From: Prevotella sp. CAG:1320
GTDB lineage: Bacteria > Bacteroidota > Bacteroidia > Bacteroidales > Bacteroidaceae
Reading direction: 5' to 3'
NCBI GenBank assembly: GCA_000435635.1
Contig: FR882123.1
Coordinates: 4,353 to 68,352, forward strand
DNA length: 64,000 bases
Part shown: one piece after another, positions 1 through 8,049 of the stretch
Layout: each line of letters starts with the position of its first letter
Position numbering within the stretch: position 1 is the first letter of the stretch
Notes under the pieces: model-generated
Told to the model about the DNA's origin: nothing
The model's database searches: none
What the model saw: only the letters and a program-made list of their open reading frames with translations
Program-made: the position numbers and the translations under genes

Positions 1-1
1 T

Positions 2-229
2 GGAGCTGTTGCTGTTACCAAGAAAGGTGCTTTCTGCGCTAAACCTGTCAAGGGCCAGGCGGGAGTCTATGTGTTCCAGGTAACCGACAAGACCAAGCGT
101 AACGTGAAATACGACCAAAAATCCATGGAGAGCAAGCTCACGCAGCGTCGCATGCAATACGCCAGCAACTTCATGCAGGAGCTTTACCTCAATGGCAAGG
201 TGGTAGACAATCGTTATCTCTTCTTCTAG
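2..229 (+). CDS. C-terminal end of a SurA/PpiD-like peptidylprolyl isomerase (partial)
   Basis: An open frame enters from the left edge and stops with TAG at 227-229, giving the last 75 residues of a longer protein. The tail holds a piece resembling the final strand of a rotamase-type domain (GVYVFQVTDKTK) followed by a basic helix and the ending KVVDNRYLFF. That ending is, from memory, typical of the ~700-residue SurA-N/PpiD-type periplasmic foldases of Bacteroidales, which are anchored in the inner membrane and help outer-membrane proteins fold. The N-terminal membrane anchor and chaperone domains lie outside the window, so the assignment rests only on this tail. A good terminator follows at once. 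Confidence 0.5.
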   Translation, partial: GAVAVTKKGAFCAKPVKGQAGVYVFQVTDKTKRNVKYDQKSMESKLTQRRMQYASNFMQELYLNGKVVDNRYLFF

Positions 230-256
230 AGGATATACGGCATACAAATATTGCAA

Positions 257-297
257 GAGACTCTCTCGCGCCATAGGGCTTGAGAGAGTCTTTTTTA
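257..297 (+). terminator. Rho-independent terminator of the foldase gene
   Basis: Nine-base-pair stem (GACTCTCTC at 259-267 with GAGAGAGTC at 282-290), a 14-base loop and a run of six T at 291-296. It lies 28 bp past the stop codon. Confidence 0.85.
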
Positions 298-336
298 TGC
301 CCTGTTCATGGGATGGTAACCTGTCATCGCCAAAGT

Positions 337-362
337 GTAGAGATGCGTTCTCGCGTCTCTAC
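337..362. repeat. GAGACGC-type extragenic palindrome
   Basis: Eleven-base arms (GTAGAGATGCG at 337-347, CGCGTCTCTAC at 352-362) around a 4-base centre, with one mismatch that would be a G-U pair in RNA. It is one of three such palindromes in the 230-836 spacer; the others are at 593-612 and 667-686. Confidence 0.6.
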
Positions 363-390
363 AATCCCGCCTTTTACGCGCGTTTCTTGC

Positions 391-553
391 TTCAAACTGT
401 CTGCGGGAAGGTTTTGACGCGTGTTTCTAGCCCCAAACTGTCTGCGGGAAGGTTTTGACACGCGTTTCTAGCCCCAAACTGTCTGCGGGAAGGTTTTGAC
501 GCGTGTTTCCAGCCCCAATCCGTCTGCGGGAAGGCATTGACACGCGTCTCTTG
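391..553. repeat. 41-bp tandem repeat, four units
   Basis: Four head-to-tail units start at 391, 431, 472 and 513. All share the cores CTGCGGGAAGG and ACGCGT, and the third unit is nearly identical to the second. The bases around ACGCGT alternate between GACGCGTGTTTC and GACACGCGTTTC, so the hexamer sits two bases later in even units. The spacer 230-836 has no credible gene; the short open frames here merely read through the repeat. Confidence 0.85.
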
Positions 554-592
554 TCCCTTCCAGAGGTGGAAGGCGCGGGGAAGTGAGCTGTA

Positions 593-686
593 GAGACGCA
601 GTCTCGCGTCTCGGCAGGCAAGATGGCTGAATAAAGTCGCCCATTGCGAAGGCCTGTAGGTTTGCCGAGACGCGGGAACGCGTCTC
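593..686. repeat. Two further GAGACGC palindromes
   Basis: GAGACGC (593-599) pairs with GCGTCTC (606-612), and GAGACGCG (667-674) pairs with CGCGTCTC (679-686). Both resemble the element at 337-362. They look like REP-type elements in a convergent spacer. Confidence 0.55.
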
Positions 687-776
687 TACATTCACTGATG
701 ACGCATGCGAAGGCGGATGCCTGGGGAGCTCAAGACCCTTTCCGTTTTGCCGCTAGAGCGTGGTTGGACCATGAAA

Positions 777-816
777 AACACAAGGGGAGGGGCATGCAAG
801 CCCCTCCCCTTGTGTT
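777..816 (-). terminator. Rho-independent terminator of the polysaccharide operon
   Basis: Perfect 17-bp stem (777-793 with 800-816) with a 6-base loop; read on the minus strand it is followed by TTTTT. It lies 23 bp beyond the end of the HAD gene. Confidence 0.85.
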
Positions 817-838
817 GGTTTCACAATGGCTGTGAATC

Positions 839-1267
839 CTATCGTTGCCACCAATGTTTTTTCTTGGGAGGCTCTTGCGTTGTTTGCCCCATGCTTTCCA
901 GTAGCAATTGGCGATAGGATTTACCTTGGGAGATAATTTGGTAGATTTGCCCCCAGTCTGGCAGTCCGCCTATGCCGCGGTCGTCTATGAAGTAGTCGGC
1001 TTTCAACTTGCGGCTGTAGTGGTTGTTTTTCTCTTTCTCCTCCTCGGGATAATCGCGGTTGACTGCATAGAACTCCACGCCACGCTCACGACACCAGTCT
1101 ATGGCGTCCTGCAAGAGTTTACCTTCCCTCACACTCCATAGGATGACACGATGATGGTCGCGTATCAGCATGCGAAGCGTTTCCGTGGCGAAAGGAAGTT
1201 CTTCGCCTATGTTGGGATACTCGTGGGTGACGATGGTGCCGTCGAAGTCTACTGCTATTATTGCCAT
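839..1267 (-). CDS. Small HAD-superfamily hydrolase
   Basis: 142 residues. HAD motif I is intact at the N terminus (VDFDGTIV, with the nucleophile Asp7 and the acid Asp9). A Ser in VILWSVREG fits motif II, and FIDDRG near residue 95 fits the motif IV acid pair. There is almost no cap, so a small phosphatase acting on sugar phosphates, nucleotides or peptides is possible. The start is 4 bp after the stop of the Wzc-type kinase gene, so it is the last gene of the polysaccharide operon and ends at a strong terminator. The substrate is unknown. The C-terminal tail (PPKKKHWWQR) is basic and probably unstructured. Confidence 0.75.
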   Translation of the reverse strand: MAIIAVDFDGTIVTHEYPNIGEELPFATETLRMLIRDHHRVILWSVREGKLLQDAIDWCRERGVEFYAVNRDYPEEEKEKNNHYSRKLKADYFIDDRGIGGLPDWGQIYQIISQGKSYRQLLLESMGQTTQEPPKKKHWWQR

Positions 1268-1271
1268 GGTT

Positions 1272-3776
1272 TTATTTCTTTATGGAGTTATCGTTCGCGT
1301 TGCCATAGTGGCTGTTGCTGTAATTGCCGTAAGAACCATAGGAGCCATAGTGTCCATAATGTCCGTAGTGTCCATACTTGCCGTATTTGCCGTACTTGCC
1401 ATAGCCGTAACGGAAGCTGTTCTTGTTGAGCGACATGTCTATGCCATTGATGATGATGGAGACATTGGGCAGCTTGCCGTCCTCGGCCAGCTTGTTGACC
1501 ATGAGGATATTTTCTTTCGGCGTATAGTCGGCACGGGTGACATAGGCCGTGATGTTTGCCACGCGGGAAATGTGGAGCGTATCGGTGACCAGGCCTACAG
1601 GCGCGGTGTCCACGAGGATATAGTCGTAGTGCTCCCTGAGAATCTCGAATATCTTGTCCAAAGTCGGACGGCTCAACAACTCTGCGGGATTGGGCGGCAC
1701 GGGGCCAGCCATCAACAAGTCCATGTTGGCGTTGACTTCAGAGGGAAGTATTTGTTTTTGGATGTCTTCCCATGTGACATTGCTCTTCACCAGTAGGTTG
1801 GTGATACCCGTATGCTTGTTGTCTATACGGAAGAGGTCTGCCAATCTGGGCTTGCGGATATCCAGTCCGATAAGCACTACTTTCTTGCCCAGCAAGGCGA
1901 AGCAGATGGCGAGGTTGGAGGCCACGAACGTCTTTCCCTCTCCCGAGGTGGAGGAGGTGAACATGATGGTCTTTTCGCCTTCCTTGAGCATGAACTGCAG
2001 GTTGGTGCGCATGCTGCGGAAGATTTCCTCCATCATGTTGTTCACGTTCTCGTGTACTACGATCTCGGCACGGCCCTTGGCACTTTCGCTCGCCACGGCG
2101 ACATCCCCTAGGATGGGCAGCTTGGTGAGCTTTTCCACGTCCTCGTGTCCATCAATCTTGTAGCGGAAGAATTCCAGCAAGAACAAGATTCCGAAAGGTA
2201 TGCCGAGACCCAGCACCAGCGCGACCATGAGAATAATAGATGTCTTGGGGCTTACTTTTCCCTCCACGGTGGGACCGTCTATCAGTTTGCCTTTGTCGGC
2301 GGTAGCGGCCAGATTGATGGAGTTCTCTTCTCTTTTTTGCAGCAACATCAGGTAAAGACCCGACCTTACTTCTTGCTGGCGGCCTATCTCGTTGAGCGTG
2401 CGTTCTTGCTCAGGGGTTTGCCCCACTTGCCCTTGATATTTGCCAAACTGGCTGGCGATATTGTCCCGCTCTATGCGCAAGGAGCGGCGAGACTGCTCCA
2501 TGGCCCTTTGGATAGAGGTATAGAGATGGTCTAGCTGGCTGGTGAGCGGCAATACGGAGGGTGATGACTCGCTGGCGGTGCGCAGCAAGCGGTTGCGCTC
2601 CAATACGATTTCGTTATACTTCGCTATCAATTGGGTTGCGCTCTCGTCTGTCAGACCTACGTTGGAAGGCAAGGTCTGGTATTTGTTGTGAGGCTCCTCC
2701 ATGTATTCCTTCAGCGAGGCCAGCAAGGCGAGTTGCGTTTCCGCCTGGGCCAGTTTCTGGCTAAATTGCTCTGCGTTGGTAATGGCGCTCTCCGCGTTCA
2801 ACTGCAGTTCCACTACCCGGTTTTGCTTTTTGTATTTCTCCAGTGAACCTTCCGTCACGCCCAGTTCGGCGTTAATCTTTTCCAACCTGGAGTTGATGAA
2901 GGCCTCTGTCCTGATGGCGATTTCGTTTTTGTCCTCATTGGCTTGCTCGTTGTAGCAGAGCGCCAACTGGTTGAGATAGTCTTGCGCCCTGCTCCTGCTG
3001 GTTTCCGTAAGCGTAAGCTGGGCAATGGTGGTTGTCTTGGAGGTCTGTTCCGCGGACATCTGCTTCATGTAAATGTCGGCCATGCTCTCGGGGGATATGA
3101 TGTCTACCTTTTCCTTGTCGCCCACCTCCATGGCCAAGCCATTGTCCTTCAAGGTAAGGATGCCCGCCCTGGTCTTCAATGTGGCGGGCAACTTGGTGAA
3201 GTTGTGGTTTACTTCCACTTCCTCGCCCACGGCTCCTTCTTGCAGGGGAGTGGTGTAGGCTCCCTCTACCTCATAGCCGTTTTCCCATTTGGTGATGGTG
3301 AGATGTATCTTCGCGTTGCCCAATTTCGCCAGGTGAGCGGAATCTATCTCCACCGTGATGGGCTGGGTGCGATAGAGGATGGAATCTTTCAGTCCATTTG
3401 CCTTATAGTAAGATGTATAGAGTTTCAATTCCTTGATGACATTGATAGAGAGCATGCGTGAACCGAGAATCTCCATCTCGTTGTCGAAACCATTGGAGTT
3501 GGTGATGAAACCCAGTGAGGTTTCGTTGAGCAGGCTGCTTCCCGCGCCACCCAACTTATTGTTCTCCTCGTCCTTGATAAGGAACTTGGCGTATACCTGA
3601 TACTTGGGCGTAGCCAATTTCAAGTAGACCACGGCCAGTCCCAAGCAGATGATTATGGATAACACAAACCATTTCCAGTTGAGTATCAACATCGTGAAGA
3701 TGGTGTTGAAGTCGAAGGTGGAATTTTCTTCTGCGTTTTCTTGGGAGATTGACGTGTAATTCTTGTTCTCTTCCAT
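1272..3776 (-). CDS. Wzc-type polysaccharide co-polymerase with BY-kinase domain
   Basis: 834 residues. An inner-membrane protein controlling chain length and export of exopolysaccharide through tyrosine autophosphorylation. Order: Wzz-type first membrane helix near 31-52, a long periplasmic coiled region, a second helix near 510-533, then a cytoplasmic BY-kinase with Walker A (STSGEGKT, about 603-612), Walker A' (GLDIRKPRL) and Walker B (YILVDTAP, about 719). The C-terminal tail (about 789-825) is almost pure Tyr-Gly-Lys/His repeats, the expected autophosphorylation cluster but unusually long and regular; the DNA there (1300-1410) is a near-repeat of 9-bp units. It follows rmlA by 55 bp. No Wza-type exporter or glycosyltransferase gene is next to it, so the remaining genes of the pathway lie elsewhere. 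Confidence 0.9.
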   Translation of the reverse strand: MEENKNYTSISQENAEENSTFDFNTIFTMLILNWKWFVLSIIICLGLAVVYLKLATPKYQVYAKFLIKDEENNKLGGAGSSLLNETSLGFITNSNGFDNEMEILGSRMLSINVIKELKLYTSYYKANGLKDSILYRTQPITVEIDSAHLAKLGNAKIHLTITKWENGYEVEGAYTTPLQEGAVGEEVEVNHNFTKLPATLKTRAGILTLKDNGLAMEVGDKEKVDIISPESMADIYMKQMSAEQTSKTTTIAQLTLTETSRSRAQDYLNQLALCYNEQANEDKNEIAIRTEAFINSRLEKINAELGVTEGSLEKYKKQNRVVELQLNAESAITNAEQFSQKLAQAETQLALLASLKEYMEEPHNKYQTLPSNVGLTDESATQLIAKYNEIVLERNRLLRTASESSPSVLPLTSQLDHLYTSIQRAMEQSRRSLRIERDNIASQFGKYQGQVGQTPEQERTLNEIGRQQEVRSGLYLMLLQKREENSINLAATADKGKLIDGPTVEGKVSPKTSIILMVALVLGLGIPFGILFLLEFFRYKIDGHEDVEKLTKLPILGDVAVASESAKGRAEIVVHENVNNMMEEIFRSMRTNLQFMLKEGEKTIMFTSSTSGEGKTFVASNLAICFALLGKKVVLIGLDIRKPRLADLFRIDNKHTGITNLLVKSNVTWEDIQKQILPSEVNANMDLLMAGPVPPNPAELLSRPTLDKIFEILREHYDYILVDTAPVGLVTDTLHISRVANITAYVTRADYTPKENILMVNKLAEDGKLPNVSIIINGIDMSLNKNSFRYGYGKYGKYGKYGHYGHYGHYGSYGSYGNYSNSHYGNANDNSIKK

Positions 3777-3831
3777 GATTCTGCTGTTGTTTTGTCTAGC
3801 TCGTTTTTGAGATATATTATAATATGTGAAG

Positions 3832-4713
3832 TTATGCGTTTTCCCCTTTGGCCAAGGCCAAGAGGTATTGTCCGTAACCGTTTTTCAGCATGGGCTGGGC
3901 CAGCTCTTCCAGCCTCTCTGCGGTAATCCATCCTTTCTTGTAGGCGATTTCCTCTAAACAGGCTACCTTGAGACCTTGCCTTTTCTCTATTACCTCTATG
4001 AAGGTGGAGGCTTCTGACAGGCTGTCATGGGTGCCCGTATCCAACCAGGCGAAACCTCTTTGCAGGCAACGCACCAGCAAGTCCTGGCTTTGCAGATAGG
4101 CTTGGTTTACCGTGGTTATCTCCAATTCCCCGCGGGCACTGGGCTTGATGTGCTTGGCAATCTCCACCACGCTATTGGGATAGAAGTAAAGGCCTACCAC
4201 GGCGTAGTTGCTTTTAGGGTGTTGTGGCTTTTCCTCTATGCTGAGACAATTGCCTTGTTTGTCAAACTCGGCCACGCCATATCTTTCGGGGTCATTGACG
4301 TAATAGCCAAAGACGCTGGCTTTTCCTTTCTCCGCGGCTTCCACGCTCTGCCTGAGCAGGCCCGTGAAGCCCGCTCCGTAAAAGATGTTGTCACCCAACA
4401 CCAGGCAAACACTATCGTTCCCTATAAATTTCTCGCCAATGATAAACGCTTGCGCCAGTCCATCGGGAGAGGGCTGCTCAGCATATTCAAACGTGACACC
4501 AAAGTCTTTTCCGTCACCTAGCAGCCTGCGAAAACCGGGCAAGTCGTGGGGCGTGGATATGATCAATATCTCCCGTATGCCTGCCAGCATCAATACGGAA
4601 ATGGGATAATAGATCATGGGTTTATCGAAGATGGGTATCAGCTGCTTGCTGATACCTTTGGTGATGGGATACAATCTCGTTCCCGATCCTCCAGCTAACA
4701 CTATTCCTTTCAT
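3832..4713 (-). CDS. rfbA: Glucose-1-phosphate thymidylyltransferase
   Basis: 293 residues, the normal RmlA length. It joins dTTP and glucose 1-phosphate to make dTDP-glucose, the first step to dTDP-rhamnose and other deoxysugars. The nucleotide-binding signature [13 protein letters not shown] is at the N terminus, followed by [23 protein letters not shown] and a C-terminal helical part typical of RmlA. It sits between the priming sugar transferase (26 bp upstream on the minus strand) and the chain-length kinase. rmlB, C and D are not in the window. Confidence 0.92.
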   Translation of the reverse strand: MKGIVLAGGSGTRLYPITKGISKQLIPIFDKPMIYYPISVLMLAGIREILIISTPHDLPGFRRLLGDGKDFGVTFEYAEQPSPDGLAQAFIIGEKFIGNDSVCLVLGDNIFYGAGFTGLLRQSVEAAEKGKASVFGYYVNDPERYGVAEFDKQGNCLSIEEKPQHPKSNYAVVGLYFYPNSVVEIAKHIKPSARGELEITTVNQAYLQSQDLLVRCLQRGFAWLDTGTHDSLSEASTFIEVIEKRQGLKVACLEEIAYKKGWITAERLEELAQPMLKNGYGQYLLALAKGENA

Positions 4714-4739
4714 GTCGCGGTCAGGGATGAATATGTTTG

Positions 4740-6158
4740 CTAATAAGCGTTCTTGTCATGATGCACAATGCTGAAGGCTGTCTTGGCGATAATGCGCAAG
4801 TCGAGCCAGAAACTCCAGTTCTCGATGTACCAGATGTCTCTGCGGATGCGCTCTTCCATTTGCCATAGCTCTTTGGTCTCGCCGCGATAACCCGTCACTT
4901 GCGCCCAACCCGTGATGCCTGGCTTAGCGAAATGACGCACCATATACTTATCTATCAACTCTGAGTATAGCTTAGTATGGTAAAGCATGTGAGGCCTTGG
5001 CCCTACGATGCTCATGTCTCCCTTCAACACGTTGAAGAACTGGGGGAACTCATCTATGTTGGCCTTGCGCATGAAATTGCCGAACTTAAACTTTCTGGGG
5101 TCTTTTTCCGTGGCCTGCACCGTGTCGCTGTCTTTATTGACATGCATGGAGCGGAACTTCAGGCAATAGAACACCTTGCCGTCTATGCCCGTGCGCTGTT
5201 GGCGGAAGAAGATGGGGCCAGGGCTTTGCAGTTTGATGATCAAGGCGATAATAGGAATGAAAGGTAGCATGCATATGCAGGCGATGCCACTGACAAAAAT
5301 GTCGAACAACCTTTTCACCAACCTGTTCTCCCAATAGGCCAGGGGCTCTGTGCGGGGCACGAATACCGTGGTGTCAAACATTTGGCTAGGCTTGAGTGAC
5401 AGACGGGTGGTTCCAAACTGGCGGGGAACGTAGTGGAAGCGGATGACATTCATGTTGCAGAAACGCATCAACTTCAATATGTAATCGGAGTCTGTGTGGG
5501 AAATGCTGCAATACACCTCATCCACTTTCATGTTCTCTCCCGAGGCGGTGAAGTCCATGTCCAGATTCATGATTTTGTCTAGGCGGTCTCGTGTGCCTAG
5601 ATATTTCAAATCCTTGGGACAATCGGGTATCTCATGGTTGGCGAAGTATCCCAGTACACGATAACCATTGCTCATGTCATCTACCATCTTGTTATATATC
5701 AAGAGGTTGGCCAAGTCACTGCCTACGAAGAGCACGTTGTGGGCGTTGTATCCTTTCTTGCGAAGCATGCTGATGAAACTTTTCTCCGCCACGCGGGAAA
5801 GGAAAAGCGCCGCGAAGAGCAGCACGCCAAAACACAACCCCTTGTTGAAGAACTTGTCCGCGTCTGTGAAAAAGTGGACAAATACTAATGTGCAGGCCGT
5901 TTGCGTCAGGCAAAGGCTAAGTGTTCGCACAAATATTTTCTCAAGCTTTACGCTTCGCAAGTAAATGATGCTGGAGAAAAAATATTGCGCCACGAGCATG
6001 GCCGCGTTGACGATGAAATATATCATCTTCACGTTGAGGCCAACGGGCAATATGGAGGGGCAAGCAAGCAGGATGACGGTCAATAAGATATTGGCAATCA
6101 CCATGTCGCTCAGGAATACGGCTCTCTTGATAAGTTCTGTCCCGTTGTTATGTTTCAT
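4740..6158 (-). CDS. Undecaprenyl-phosphate sugar phosphotransferase (WcaJ family)
   Basis: 472 residues. Starts exopolysaccharide repeat units by moving a sugar 1-phosphate onto undecaprenyl phosphate in the inner membrane. Four N-terminal membrane helices, a Rossmann-like middle ([13 protein letters not shown]) and a C-terminal bacterial sugar transferase domain beginning [10 protein letters not shown], with [21 protein letters not shown] and [15 protein letters not shown]. The frame is open back to a TTG at 6188, but that TTG lies inside the -7 box at 6186-6193, so the ATG at 6158 is the true start. First gene of the operon that continues into rfbA, the kinase and the HAD hydrolase. Confidence 0.88.
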   Translation of the reverse strand: MKHNNGTELIKRAVFLSDMVIANILLTVILLACPSILPVGLNVKMIYFIVNAAMLVAQYFFSSIIYLRSVKLEKIFVRTLSLCLTQTACTLVFVHFFTDADKFFNKGLCFGVLLFAALFLSRVAEKSFISMLRKKGYNAHNVLFVGSDLANLLIYNKMVDDMSNGYRVLGYFANHEIPDCPKDLKYLGTRDRLDKIMNLDMDFTASGENMKVDEVYCSISHTDSDYILKLMRFCNMNVIRFHYVPRQFGTTRLSLKPSQMFDTTVFVPRTEPLAYWENRLVKRLFDIFVSGIACICMLPFIPIIALIIKLQSPGPIFFRQQRTGIDGKVFYCLKFRSMHVNKDSDTVQATEKDPRKFKFGNFMRKANIDEFPQFFNVLKGDMSIVGPRPHMLYHTKLYSELIDKYMVRHFAKPGITGWAQVTGYRGETKELWQMEERIRRDIWYIENWSFWLDLRIIAKTAFSIVHHDKNAY

Positions 6159-6185
6159 CTTTTTGCTAATTGCGATAACGATATG

Positions 6186-6193
6186 CAAAGGTA
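6186..6193 (-). promoter_or_regulatory. -7 box TACCTTTG for the polysaccharide operon
   Basis: On the minus strand TACCTTTG matches the Bacteroidetes TAnnTTTG consensus and lies 27 bp upstream of the ATG of the WcaJ-type gene. The remaining divergent spacer (6194-6484) is AT-rich; I see no gene, terminator or clear operator in it. Confidence 0.75.
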
Positions 6194-6484
6194 GTGTTTT
6201 TTTGATAACTAGGAAAAATTATAGGGAAAAATATAATCTAGTGGTTAAGATGGGAACTACTTTGTTCGCTTATTCCCCTTCTCCGATAAATAACCGAATG
6301 AGGTTGTCCCCTGTATGTGGGCATACATATTTGAAAGGTTTTGACGTGATTATTGCTTCGTGGAATTGTGGTTGCTTTTTTGTTTTTTGAATCTTTATGC
6401 GGAAAACTTCTCACGCAACTCTCGCTGTCTATGCGCCCTTATAGGTTTTTCCCCTGATTTCTTGGCGGATTGGCAAAATTGTCG

Positions 6485-6492
6485 TAACTTTG
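6485..6492 (+). promoter_or_regulatory. -7 box TAACTTTG for the 211-residue unknown gene
   Basis: Matches TAnnTTTG, 40 bp before the ATG at 6533, with a TTGG about 20 bp upstream as a possible -33 element. Confidence 0.7.
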
Positions 6493-6532
6493 CCACTCAA
6501 TTAATTAACATTACAATATTGATTTTACGATA

Positions 6533-7168
6533 ATGGGTATTTTTTCAAAATTGTTTGGTCGGAAGGAGCCTGCCCAGCGAGTGGGTGGTATGGAAGACTT
6601 CATGACTTTAGTGAGAGTTTATTTCCAGGCGGCTTTGGCATCCCAGTTGGGCATTACCAACTTGGCCATGTTGCCAGATTTGCGCGTGTTCAAGGCCACG
6701 ATGCGCGTGCCCACGGTCAATAATAAGTTGGGAGTGGGGGAGAAGACTCACGTCAAGAAGATGATGAAAGACATTTATGGCACAGATGATAGTTTCTTCA
6801 AGGAAATAGACCGTAGCATCCATGGTAATTGCCGTAAGATGCAGGACATAAACGTCTATCTTGTGCAGTTCCAAGGCTTTTCCCAGGATCTCATGATGCT
6901 GGTAGGTAACTTGATGAAATTCAAGTTGCGCCTGCCAGGTTTCATGCATAAGGCTCTTTATACCATGACCGAGAAGACCGTGGGCGATATTTTCAACAAG
7001 AATGACTATCGTGACGCGGGCGTGATGAAAACCGTGCTCCAGATAAGGAAATACAATATGCGCTTGGGCTTTAGCCAGAAGTGGGTCACCGATTTTGTTT
7101 ACCAAGTGGTGATGCTGGCTAAGAAAGAGCCGCGTCCTGCCGAGGAGGAGAGCGAGAAGAAGAAATAA
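6533..7168 (+). CDS. Conserved protein of unknown function
   Basis: 211 residues. I do not recognise a named family. It begins GIFSKLFGRKE, an amphipathic start like those of small membrane-peripheral proteins, has no signal peptide or membrane helix, is rich in basic and hydrophobic helices (VGNLMKFKLRLPGF; LQIRKYNMRLGF) and ends in an acidic-basic tail (EEESEKKK). It has its own promoter and is the first of a run of plus-strand genes leading to zapA and rny; it may share their role at the membrane or in division, but that is guesswork from position. Codon use looks like its neighbours. Confidence 0.7.
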   Translation: MGIFSKLFGRKEPAQRVGGMEDFMTLVRVYFQAALASQLGITNLAMLPDLRVFKATMRVPTVNNKLGVGEKTHVKKMMKDIYGTDDSFFKEIDRSIHGNCRKMQDINVYLVQFQGFSQDLMMLVGNLMKFKLRLPGFMHKALYTMTEKTVGDIFNKNDYRDAGVMKTVLQIRKYNMRLGFSQKWVTDFVYQVVMLAKKEPRPAEEESEKKK

Positions 7169-7248
7169 CGCCGCTCTTTGAGAGGGGCAAATTTATGGTG
7201 ATGTGACAAAAACTTAACGTGAAATTTTGTTTTGTCAGGAAATTATCT

Positions 7249-7256
7249 TAAATTTG
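7249..7256 (+). promoter_or_regulatory. -7 box TAAATTTG for the zapB-like/zapA genes
   Basis: Fits TAnnTTTG and lies 19 bp before the ATG at 7276; a TTTTGT run at about 7228 could serve as the -33 element. Confidence 0.7.
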
Positions 7257-7275
7257 TACCCAAATTGTCATTGTC

Positions 7276-7569
7276 ATGGACGCGACCGAGAAAATCATCA
7301 ATACGTTTGCCACTCGCGTAAGGGGGATGATTCTCCATTACCAGGAGCTGCGGAAAGAGAAGCAAGAGCTTCAGCGGATGGTAAGCGAGCGTGACACTCG
7401 CATAAGTGAGTTGGAAGCGCAATTGAGGCAAGCTCGCAATGACTATGACAGCCTGAAGATGGCCAGGATGGTGGAAATCTCCGATGGCGACATGGAGACC
7501 GCGAAGAAAAGACTGGCCAAACTCATCAGGGACGTGAACAAGTGTATTACGCTACTGAGCAACAAGTGA
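7276..7569 (+). CDS. Coiled-coil protein, ZapB-like
   Basis: 97 residues with a coiled coil from about 15 to 60 (QELRKEKQELQRMVSERDT, then ELEAQLRQARNDYDSLK) and a short C-terminal helix. It stands 7 bp upstream of zapA, and small coiled coils paired with ZapA are common in Bacteroidales, where they are thought to bridge FtsZ filaments. Sequence alone shows only the coiled coil; the ZapB role is inferred from the neighbour. Confidence 0.65.
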   Translation: MDATEKIINTFATRVRGMILHYQELRKEKQELQRMVSERDTRISELEAQLRQARNDYDSLKMARMVEISDGDMETAKKRLAKLIRDVNKCITLLSNK

Positions 7570-7576
7570 CACAGCG

Positions 7577-7888
7577 ATGGGCGGAGACAACTACGAGAAA
7601 TTACATATTAGGCTTAACGTATACGATACCGTCATCTCGGTGAATATCAACCGGGAAGATGAAGAGTATTATCGTAAGGCCGAAAAGCTTATCACCACCG
7701 TGGTCAATTCTTACGCGTCTGTTTATAAAGGCAGGAAGAGTGAGAAGGAGATATTATACATGGCGTTGATAGACATAGCCTTACGTTACCAAAAGGAGGC
7801 CGCACGCAACGATACCCTCCCTTATAGTGATATTCTCGGTCAATTGACTTCCGAAATCGAGGATGCCTTGAAAGGTAAAAACGACTAG
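7577..7888 (+). CDS. zapA: Cell division protein ZapA
   Basis: 103 residues, the usual ZapA length. ZapA binds FtsZ and stabilises the Z ring. The N-terminal globular part contains IRLNVYDTVISVNI and the dimerisation/tetramerisation helix follows (EEYYRKAEKLITTVVNSYAS), then a C-terminal coiled region with the family-like stretch EILYMALIDIALRY. It follows the ZapB-like gene by 7 bp and precedes a possible structured RNA and rny. Confidence 0.82.
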   Translation: MGGDNYEKLHIRLNVYDTVISVNINREDEEYYRKAEKLITTVVNSYASVYKGRKSEKEILYMALIDIALRYQKEAARNDTLPYSDILGQLTSEIEDALKGKND

Positions 7889-8030
7889 TTGGACGCTATT
7901 TCCGCGTTCAATCACTCGGTATTGACCTTTTCACGCTTGGCATGGCAAGTGAGTTTTCTTTGAAACCGCTTTGTCAAAATGTTCATTTCCATGAGGGAAA
8001 GCAGGCTTTGAGACGGAGAATATGACTTTT
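7889..8030 (+). ncRNA. Possible 6S RNA between zapA and rny
   Basis: The 160-bp spacer folds on paper into a rod. Its ends pair (CCG and TCAA near 7901-7911 with TTGA and CGG near 8009-8016). CGGT (7917-7920) pairs with ACCG (7965-7968), and CACGCTTG (7932-7939) pairs with CAAGTGAG (7946-7953) as the terminal hairpin. A small hairpin TTTCC/GGAAA near 7986-8000 falls on the 3' side, as in the central bubble of 6S RNA. The zapA-ssrS linkage is known in proteobacteria. No promoter or terminator could be assigned, so this is tentative. Confidence 0.35.
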
Positions 8031-8049
8031 AATACTTAATTACATATAT

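Noticed and set aside
6159..6188. Ten-residue N-terminal extension of the WcaJ-type protein from a TTG
   Set aside because: The TTG is inside the -7 box TACCTTTG, so it cannot be in the transcript from that promoter.
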